Positions 19,109 to 27,500 of a stretch of 64,000 bases of DNA are shown piece after piece. The notes beneath the pieces are model-generated. The model was not told the DNA's origin and searched no databases. It was given only the letters and a program-made list of their open reading frames with translations. Position 1 is the stretch's first letter. Every line of letters starts with the position of its first letter. Origin of the DNA: Bremerella sp. P1 (GTDB lineage Bacteria; Planctomycetota; Planctomycetia; Pirellulales; Pirellulaceae); assembly GCF_028748185.1 (NCBI RefSeq), contig NZ_CP118164.1, positions 248,001-312,000 on the forward strand, written 5' to 3'. The position numbers and the translations under genes were made by a program.

Positions 19109-19786
19109 TTATGGCGGTCCGCGTTCGTGTGCACAATCGCTTCCGGGTGCCACGCCCAAGTCTGCTTGGGCGTTTCTTTGAAGCGTTTGGCGAACGCGAG
19201 CTCGTCGCGCCGGCGTGATCAACTTCTTGGGCTCGCCATAAAGACGAACCTTCACCTGCTTCGTGCGTTGTGGACGTTCTTCGCGCGAAGACGTTTCCTT
19301 CAGGCCATGCAGTTCACGTTCTAAACGATCGATTACTTCCTGCTTCTCGCAAATCTCTCGATGCAGTTGCCGGTCGAGGGCCTGCAATCGATAGAACGTG
19401 TACGAGAACAGTCGGGCCGCTTCATAAGTGAGCGGTTCTCGCAGGGGCCGCTTGAGCCGATAGAGCTCGCGTTCACGAGCCCGCGTGGCTTCGTCGCGCT
19501 CGCGCGGCTCTCGCTGATCGAGGGAAGCAAGCCGAAGCCTGGTTGTTCGCCGGGTAGGAATCGGCGGAGGCGGATCTGCAGGGAACTCGTGCGCGGCAAT
19601 CTCGGGATCGATGGAAACAGCCTGGCGGTCAGCTCCGTAGCAAGACGGCTTCTCCGGCAGGACCAGCAACACTTCCCCGCAGCAGGGGCATAGCAACCGG
19701 TTCCCATCGCGCACGGCAACCTGCGGAGCGTGGCCAGAATGGCCAGCTCCGTGTGTTTCCGGTTGTGGTGCGTGGTGATGGGACAT
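19109..19786 (-). CDS. Hypothetical protein with CxxC and coiled coil
   Basis: A protein of about 225 residues. The N-terminus is His-rich (MSHHHAPQPETHGAGHSGHA), then comes one CPCC motif (LLCPCCGEVLLVLP), then a long Arg/Glu-rich helix with heptad-like spacing (about residues 105-170) and a basic tail. The start at 19786 is the first ATG after an upstream open stretch to 19975. The last 20 or so residues (ending SDCAHERGPP) are encoded inside a palindromic repeat (19137-19172), so the natural C-terminus may have been replaced when the repeat arrived. I recognise no family; the CPCC motif may bind zinc. Confidence 0.5.
   Translation of the reverse strand: MSHHHAPQPETHGAGHSGHAPQVAVRDGNRLLCPCCGEVLLVLPEKPSCYGADRQAVSIDPEIAAHEFPADPPPPIPTRRTTRLRLASLDQREPRERDEATRARERELYRLKRPLREPLTYEAARLFSYTFYRLQALDRQLHREICEKQEVIDRLERELHGLKETSSREERPQRTKQVKVRLYGEPKKLITPARRARVRQTLQRNAQADLGVAPGSDCAHERGPP
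19153..19172. repeat. Palindrome CGCCCAAG-tctg-CTTGGGCG, left copy
   Basis: Perfect 8-base stem. Together with its flank (19137-19162) it is a 26-base inverted match, one mismatch, to 19979-20004, so two copies of the same element bracket the hypothetical gene in opposite orientation. Confidence 0.8.
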
Positions 19787-19968
19787 GATGTTCGCTTGTG
19801 TGGTGAAGTTGTGTTGATAAATCGTGTGCCACTGCCGCCCTCGGCAGTGTGACGTGTGAAAGGTTTGCCCATCCCAATTGGCTGCAAGAGCACTGGCCAG
19901 TGGCACACCGAGGTTGGGATTGGCACGTGTGAAGGAGGTTGCCCGTTTAGGATGGCTACCTCTTAGCA

Positions 19969-19988
19969 CGCCCAAGAAGACTTGGGCG
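19969..19988. repeat. Palindrome CGCCCAAG-aaga-CTTGGGCG, right copy
   Basis: Perfect 8-base stem, the inverted partner of 19153-19172. The shared flank reads on into GTGGCACC and GGAAGCGA. Confidence 0.8.
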
Positions 19989-20076
19989 TGGCACCGGGAA
20001 GCGAGAGTGCTTCGATGGATGTACGTGTAGTTTACAGGCAGAGCGCTGCACTGAGATAGTGCGCCTGGATGTTTTT

Positions 20077-20144
20077 GTAGGGCCCGCGTGTTGCGGGTCG
20101 CGAAGCGGGTACCAGGGAGCCGACCCGCGACACGCGGGCCCTAC
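20077..20144. repeat. 24-base inverted repeat
   Basis: Arms 20077-20100 and 20121-20144 (start GTAGGGCCCGCGTG, end CACGCGGGCCCTAC) match with one mismatch across a 20-base spacer. It resembles another REP-type family. Confidence 0.8.
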
Positions 20145-20231
20145 TTCTTATCCGCGATTATCTGCGTGATCCGCGGTGGTTCTTCTCTTTGAGAATTCGA
20201 GAGCGAGTACCAGCTTCGCCCCTCACCCTAA

Positions 20232-20255
20232 CCCTCTCCCCGAAGGGGCGAGGGG
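20232..20255. repeat. REP-like hairpin, copy 2
   Basis: CCCTCTCCCC-gaa-GGGGCGAGGG, one mismatch, at the same stem position as in the copy at 19051-19087 but on the other strand. It lies just after the M24 peptidase gene. Confidence 0.7.
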
Positions 20256-20272
20256 ACAGGAGGTTGGCGTTT

Positions 20273-21376
20273 CTAGGCCAGTTCCATTTTGAACGGCGAG
20301 AGGTTCTCGATGCCGTTCTCGGTAACCAGGTAGTCGTTTTCCAGACGCATGCCGAACTTCAGTCGAGCATCGTACAGGCCGGGCTCGCAGGTAAAGACGT
20401 CACCCACGGCGAACGTATCGTCCCAGCTGGAATTCAGGTGCGGGGCTTCGTGAGGGTAGAGCCCGATTCCGTGTCCCAGGTGATGGGGGAACTCGCCGAT
20501 CGGGGCTTCCTTCAGGATGTCCTGAACTTCCAGGAACAGCTCCTTGCAGCTCTTACCGGGCTTCACAACCGATTCCAGATGGGCGAAGACCTTCATGATG
20601 TAGGTCCAGGCTTCCTGCTGCTCGTCGGTTGGCTTGCCATTCACGGCGATCGCACGGCTGTTGTCGGCGAAATAACCCCGGAAGGCTGGCCCCAGGTCGA
20701 GAATGTACAGCTCGCCATCTTCTACCTGGCGATCGCGAGCAGGGCCTCCCATCTCGCCGCTGGCATAGTCGTTGCCGGTACCAGTCAACGCTTCGCCGAA
20801 CTGCATGACTGCCGCGGCCTGTAGTTGGTTGAAGACTTCCAGTTCGTTAATACCAGGGCAGATGATCTCGCGAGCCTTCTCGTACATCTTCTCGGTGCCG
20901 CTGATGGCCATGCGGATCTTGGCCAACTCGTCGGCGTCCTTCTTGCGGCGCTGACGATAGATCTCCGGCTCGACATCGACCAGCTCGGCACTGAACTGGC
21001 TCGCCACGTGAACGGGGTAGCTGGAGTACTCAACGCCGAGACGCTTGATCGAGCCTGCCTCTTTGAGGATGTCGAGGACTTTCTCGCTCGAGGCGGCTCG
21101 TTGATCGTTTCGCAGCGTGCATAGCCACTGGGCTTCGTAGGTGCGAATGTCATCCGCGGCGACCGATTCGGGGGCTTCGTTCGGGGCCACCATCGCCAGG
21201 CGGCCATCGGCAAACAGTACAGCCGCCGGGGAGAACTTAAAATCGTAGCGAGGGCCTGCCAGCCATTGGACGTGCTCGTTCTGCGTGACGACGATGGCGT
21301 CCAGCGATTGGCTTTCCAATGCGTTTAACAAGCGTTTCTGGCGACTACGGCAAGCGTCGATGTCGATTCCAAGCAT
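20273..21376 (-). CDS. M24 family metallopeptidase (Xaa-Pro aminopeptidase-like)
   Basis: 367-residue cytoplasmic pita-bread peptidase. The N-terminal creatinase-like domain (about 1-145) is followed by the catalytic domain. The five dimetal ligands are D227 in LDLGP, D238 in FADNSR, H302 in LGHGIGL, E331 in CEPGLY and E346 in RLENDYL, all intact. The H/G context (HHLGHGIGLYPHEAPH) fits proline-specific peptidases (PepQ/PepP-like) better than methionine aminopeptidase. ATG 21376 gives MLGIDIDACRSRQKRLL, which starts the N-terminal domain directly. Confidence 0.9.
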   Translation of the reverse strand: MLGIDIDACRSRQKRLLNALESQSLDAIVVTQNEHVQWLAGPRYDFKFSPAAVLFADGRLAMVAPNEAPESVAADDIRTYEAQWLCTLRNDQRAASSEKVLDILKEAGSIKRLGVEYSSYPVHVASQFSAELVDVEPEIYRQRRKKDADELAKIRMAISGTEKMYEKAREIICPGINELEVFNQLQAAAVMQFGEALTGTGNDYASGEMGGPARDRQVEDGELYILDLGPAFRGYFADNSRAIAVNGKPTDEQQEAWTYIMKVFAHLESVVKPGKSCKELFLEVQDILKEAPIGEFPHHLGHGIGLYPHEAPHLNSSWDDTFAVGDVFTCEPGLYDARLKFGMRLENDYLVTENGIENLSPFKMELA

Positions 21377-21513
21377 GATTGTGCTCCGCTACGATGATAT
21401 CAGTGAGGTGGGATGGATGCGGAGGACAACCTAACAGCCAGGCGCCAAGCTGAAAAGTATGGAGAGGCTTTGATTTTCCCCATCTCTAAGTTCAGAAAAG
21501 GTTTGCAGCGCGC

Positions 21514-21549
21514 AAAACAAGAGCCGCCCCCGGGAAGGCGCGGCCCTTG
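21514..21549 (-). terminator. Terminator of the giant cadherin-repeat gene
   Basis: CAAGaGCCGC opposite GCGGCcCTTG forms a stem about 40 bases after the stop at 21587. On the minus strand it is followed by a short T run (GTTTTG). Confidence 0.6.
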
Positions 21550-21586
21550 CTTGCGATCTTGATGGCTATTCGCTTCCGTCGAGCGA

Positions 21587-24500
21587 TTAACCTTCCAGAT
21601 CCGAGTTGAAATCCCAGTCGGCGAACAGATCGTCGACGTTGGTCGAGTCATCTTCGGTGGCGAAGTATTCACCGTCTTCGACCGAGTCCGCCAGCAGCAG
21701 CGACGAGTCGTCGACCACCAGGGTGGCAACGGCCGAGTCGACTTCTTCGATTTGCTGTTGAACTTCGGAGGAGGACGAGGTCGTCACACGCACACCGTTG
21801 CGAATCAGTTCGTTGTAGACGGTCGGAGCGATCGCCGCTTCGTAGCCGGTACGGCCACTGACGCTTTCGACATCCACCACGTTATCGAACACGAACGATA
21901 CCGGGCTTTGGGTCTCGACCGGAACGATCGTTTCTTCAACGAACGACTCGGTGGTCACTTCAGCGTGCAGAGCAGCCGATCCGCCGGACACGGTCTGGCC
22001 CGCGGTGGCCGAAGCGTAGGCCGTTTCGAGGATCTGGACATCCAGAGCCGAAATCAGCTTACGTTGACCTGGGTCGAGCGTGGCGTTCATCACATCGCCC
22101 ATGTGCTCGGTCGAGTCGAGGTGATGGGCGTAGTCATCCAGAACCGCGACAAAGTCAGCACCGATGAAGAGGCGGTTGCCTTCATGGTCGATGACGACGT
22201 TGTCATCGAATCCGGCGTAGTTCGACATGAAGCCGTACAAGTGACCCAGTTCGTGCAGGATCACGGTGTACAAGTCGTACTGGCCTTCGGCAGGGCCACC
22301 TTCCAAGTCGGAACTCCAACCCAGACCGGCACCGTCGTCATCCAGCGTCAAGATACCGAACTGTGGCAGTCCGTTTTCGTCGAGCCCCAAAAGTTCGGCT
22401 TCACCCAGTTGGGCATCGCCAAAGTCTTGGACAACCAGCTTGACGTCGATTGGTTCTTCCCAACCCAGAGCTTCTTGCCAGTCGGCAACGGCTTTGTCAA
22501 AGACGACCTGCAGGCTGTCAGGACCGCTGAGCTCAACCCCCTTACCAACCCACATCTGAGTGAAGGTTTCTGGGTACACAATGCTGCCGGCATTCTGCTT
22601 CGACTTGCCATAGTTGGCGATGAACGCCGAGAAGTCGGATAGGCCAACCTGACCGTTGTTATCGAAGTCCAACGCAGCCTTCATGGCACTGTCGGCCGTC
22701 AGCGTCGACTTGCCATAAGCACTGATGAACGCGTTGAAGTCCGCGATGCCAATCTTACCGTCGTCGTTGGCGTCGTAAGCGACTGCCCAAACGTCGACGT
22801 CAGCCGTATCAATCAAGTCTGGGGACACCATGCCGATGCTGGTGAGCATCACCTTGGTGTTGGAGGCCACCAGGCCGAGCGATTCAGCGTCCAGGTCACC
22901 GCCAACCGAGACATCGATCCCATCATTCGGCAGCGATTCGAGCTTGACGCGACCGAGCAAGACAAACGAGCCATTACCCAGGTCACCCATCTCGGTTTGG
23001 CTTCCCAAACCGGTGATCGTGCCGGCGGAATCATCGATGATTCCGGTGCGGTTCACGTTCATCGACGAAGCGTATTCAATTTCGGTCGCCGTGAACAAGT
23101 CAGTGTTGTAAGCCAGGTCGAGCGAGCCACCGTAGACGCCGGCAGCGTCGGCCGTGTTACCCCAGACTTCAACCCACACCGAGTCCCATTCCGAAACCCA
23201 GTCGGCATTGTCTGGCAGTTCGGCAACCTGACCATTGGCATCGGTCGACGTGCGGTCCTTGTTGACCGTCACGAAGACGCCTGAGCCATCTTCCAGCGGC
23301 TGACCGTCCTTGGCGAAGATCGTACCTTGCAGCGGTACACCGCCGCCTGCTTCCAACACGATGGTCGAATCATACAGGATGCTGGCGTTGATGGCCGTTC
23401 CGTCGACGGTGAATACGCCATCGATCAGTCGGCTGATATCGAAGGTCAGCGTGTAGGCCGTACCGGCAACATTGGATACCAGTGTCGAAGTCTCGGCACC
23501 GGTGGACTGAAGATCGCTGCCGGCCAGATCGTTACGTTCGGATGTCAGAGAGAGGGGCGACGCGATCACCGAGGAAATATCGGCAAAGCCTTCCATGATC
23601 TCGAAGCCGGTAAGGCTGGAGTCAAACGACGCGCCTCCTGAGGATGCGTTACCGGTCAGACTGATCGAGGGCGAGCCACCGATTCGGATCACCGTATCGC
23701 GAACCGCGACGTTGACGTTTGAAGTCGCTCCGCCGCCGACAGGAACGTCAGCGACCAAACCGAAGTTGGCTGGATCACTTCCACCAATGATCGGGTCGCC
23801 GGTCGGAGTCGGCGGGATACCCGGTGTGAAGTTCTGCCCGGAAATATCCGACAGGATGAATTCACTACCGATGATATCCATCGAGGTCGGGGCGTTGGCT
23901 GGACCATTGAATACCACGTAGACCGAACCGGTAAGGCTCGTGATATTGCCTATCCCGGCACCACCTTGTCCGTTCACTTCGGCACCACCAATGGTGCTGC
24001 CGGTTGGACCAATCAGAATCGTCGCATTGCTGTCGTTCGTGGAAACGGTAAACGTGACGGCATCCACCACCTCGATGCTTGGATAGGCGATCACCGTCTG
24101 GGCAATGGCGACATCTTCCTGAATCGCTTCGGTTTGCGGAATGAAGTCCGCATCGGTGTTGGCGTCGGCACCTGGATCCAAGTCTTCGTCGTCGGCACCA
24201 TTGAGCTGAATCACCGTGCCGACATCGTTCAGGTCGATGGTCAACAGATCGTCCACCGACATCCCCGAGGTATCGACACCTTCATTGACGGTGAAGTTGA
24301 TATAGCCCAAGCGGACGTATTCGCCGTCGTAGCCTTCGGAGTCAACTCCCAGTGGAAGTTGATCGAAGCCGAAGAAGGCGTTGAATTCTTCGATGGTTCC
24401 CGCACCATTGTCAACGACGCTCGAACCAGCGACACGAATCGGAGTGACCACATCGCCGTTGGTCGTCGACAGCAGCGTGTTATCGAAATTCATGTTGAAG

Positions 24501-27500
24501 GTGACGTTACGGAAACCTTCGATCCAGGCATTGCCCGGGGTCACGTCATCCTCGCCGACGAGCGTGGTACCCCAGATTTCAATGGTGAAGGTCTGGCCGT
24601 CCGCCACGCGGGTGAGTCCGGTTGGCAGTTGCCCTTCCGACAGACCAACAAACGCATTGGCCGGATCCGAAGGCATGCTGACCGGGATCAGTTTGAAATC
24701 AACAGCACTCTGGTTCGTGACTTCCACACCAACATTCAGCGGAGTCGCTGCGGCCAGCATATCGCCGGCGGCCTCAGCGGCGTTGAACTGCACTTCAAAC
24801 GGCGTGCGATCCTGGGCAACCCCGTAGTGAAGGAAGGTAATCGTCAAACCGCCCGTGGTCGGATCGCTGTCGTAGCTGATCGACTGCACATAGTCCAAAG
24901 CCTCGATGGCGGCCTGGTTGGCAATCGTCAGTTCAAGTGCATCCCCTTCCGGATCGGTATACTGGCTGAGGAAACCAAAGGCCTTGTTGGAGAAAAACTT
25001 CGTATAGAAGGCATCTCCAATGGTGCCGATTTCGGTGCTTGTGAGAACACTTTCATCGACGATCGGCAGGTCGAAGTCTGCACCGGTGAATACCGGAGCT
25101 TCGTTGACGTCACCCACGTCTACGGTGAACTTCTGCGAATCGGACATCAGGTTCGAGCCTGGCGTTGGGCCACCGTTGTCGGTCACCTTGATTTCGAGCG
25201 TGTACGACGGGGTGCTCTCGAAGTCGATCGTGGAGTTATCCGCGATCGTGATATTGCCACTGCTATCGATGGCAAACACACCGTCCGGATCGCCACTGAC
25301 GATTTCAAAGGTGAATGTATCGACGATCGTCGTGTCGAGATCGCTGAATGCCACCGTCCCCACAGCCGTGCCATTAATGTCGTCCTCGACGATACTGAAT
25401 GGACCAGGGTTGTTGGTGATCGTCACCGCTTCGTTAACGTTGTTGATCGTCGCCGTGATCGACTCGGGCGTCATGTTATTCACGGCGTCGATCGCGAAGA
25501 CCGTGAAGGTGATCTCGGTATTGGCCTCGTAGTTCAAGTCCGTGTTGTCGATGATCGAGATCTGGCCGGTGATCGGATCGATGTCGAACGTTCCGGTTGG
25601 ATCGTCGATGGAGTAGGTAACCGTTTCCCCTTCAGGGTCGGTTGCCGAAACGGCCGGCAAGCCCGTACTGCCGGTACCGGTGTTTTCGTTGACCGAGAAG
25701 TCGTAGGTACCTGGATTGTCGAAGGTCGCAGGAGGGTTCTGGAAGACGCGAATCGTCAGCTCGATTGGATCGAGCCCAAGATCGCCATCCGAACTCAGGC
25801 TGGCACCATTGTCGTCGCTGTAGTTAAACGTCAGCGTGAAGAAACGTTCCTGATTCACGAACATTTCGTCCGGGACATTCTTGATCAGCGAGATCGTTCC
25901 GTCGGTGCCGAGCGAGAAGTACTCGAAGCCAGTACCGGTCATCGCGACCTGGGCGAATTCAATATTGTCGCCTTCAGGATCGGTCGCGGTCAGAATGCTG
26001 GAGATGTTCCCCAGACTAACCGGCGTGGCAATGAACTCGTCATCGACATCGACAAACGGGACCTCAAACGCGCTGGTTGGCGACGTGTAGATCGGGAGCT
26101 CATTGCGTGGATTGATGGCGATGGTGATATCGCCGGTCACCGTGCTGTTGGCTTCGCCTTGGTTGTCGTCAGCGGTGATCGTCAACGTAATGCTTGCAGG
26201 AGTCAGCCCCTCGAAGTCGAGCAGTTCGGCCATGTCGACCTGAATTTCGCCGCCGACAATTTTAAATGCACCGGAGACATCGGTCGAAGTTCCAGTGATC
26301 ACAGCAGCATCGATGTTGTAGCTGAGGCTCGCAGCAGCGTCGATATCGGCGAAGGCACCGCTCAACGTGTAGACGACATCGTCTTGTTCGGCACCCAGCG
26401 AACCGGTCTTCGTTTCGACGAATTCATCGACGTTCAGTCCAGCCGGGGCCATGAAGGTTGGGCGGTCGTTCTTGTCGTTGACCTGGATGGTGATCGTCTT
26501 AGTGCTCGATCGGCCCACGGCATCGGTCACGACCAGGTCGATATCAAACTCACCGCCAATCCCACCCAGCGAGTTGACGTTGTCAAACGTCAGGCCGGCG
26601 GCATTGGCAACAACCAGTTCGTATGTGTCATCGTTCGGGTCACCGTTGCCCATGTCGTCCAACAGGACCAACTCGAACAGGCCAACCAAGCCAGTATTGG
26701 GGAACGAAGCGTTGGCTTCCAAGGTGAACGTAAACAGGTCGTTTTCGGTATCGGTTGCCGAAAGAACGAGCGAAGGAGTCAGGCTCGATCCATTCGGGAC
26801 CGAAATAAGGCCATCGACGTTCTCATCGATCTGGAAGGTGTCTCCTATCGGCGTGGTAAAGACCGGGGCATCGTTATCCGTGACAGTTATTTCAATGTCA
26901 AACGGCCCCATATTGATGCCGGGGGTATCTGTGAGCAGCGTGTTGTCGTCGTCAAACGTGAACTCGATGGTGAACGTTTCCTCACCATCCATCCCGAGAT
27001 CACCCTGCGTCAATGCCTTAAGCAGCGAGATCGTCCCATCGGAGTTCAGTTGGAAGAAACCATCTTTATCCTTGGCAATGGAGTAAGTGAGGGTGTCACC
27101 TTCTGGATCCATCAAGCCAAGATCGAGACTAAACGACGAAACATCCCCCGCGTCGTCCACATCGAGCAGAGAAATATTCGGGAATTCGATCTTGTCGTTA
27201 GGAATGATCGGCAGTTCGTTCAGGTTGATGACATTGATATCAATATCTTGCAGAGCCCCCAGCATCACGGCGCCGTCATCGAGAGCAAGGATGGTCAGCG
27301 TGTAGCCATCCAGCCCAGGCGTTTCGAAGTCGAGCTTCGACGAATCGGCTACGATGATATTGTCACCGCTGATAGCAAAAGCACCATTGTTTCCACCGAT
27401 GATCGAGAAGGTGAGCGTGTCCAACGCGTCTTCATCGGTGAAGTAGTCCTGCAGATTGGCGACGACCATGCCGTCGACCGTCACTTCAGTGCTTGCTGCT

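Larger units (their letters stand above)
19787..20272. other. Repeat-rich intergenic region
   Basis: 486 bases between two minus-strand genes. It holds the right copy of the CGCCCAAG palindrome, the 24-base inverted repeat at 20077-20144 and the REP-like stem at 20232-20255. I see no coding potential beyond an open frame that runs on from the hypothetical gene. Confidence 0.7.

Noticed and set aside
19109-20004. Insertion sequence bounded by the 26-base inverted matches
   Set aside because: The enclosed protein shows no transposase motif (no DDE or HUH), and I saw no target-site duplication; it is kept only as a repeat-flanked segment.
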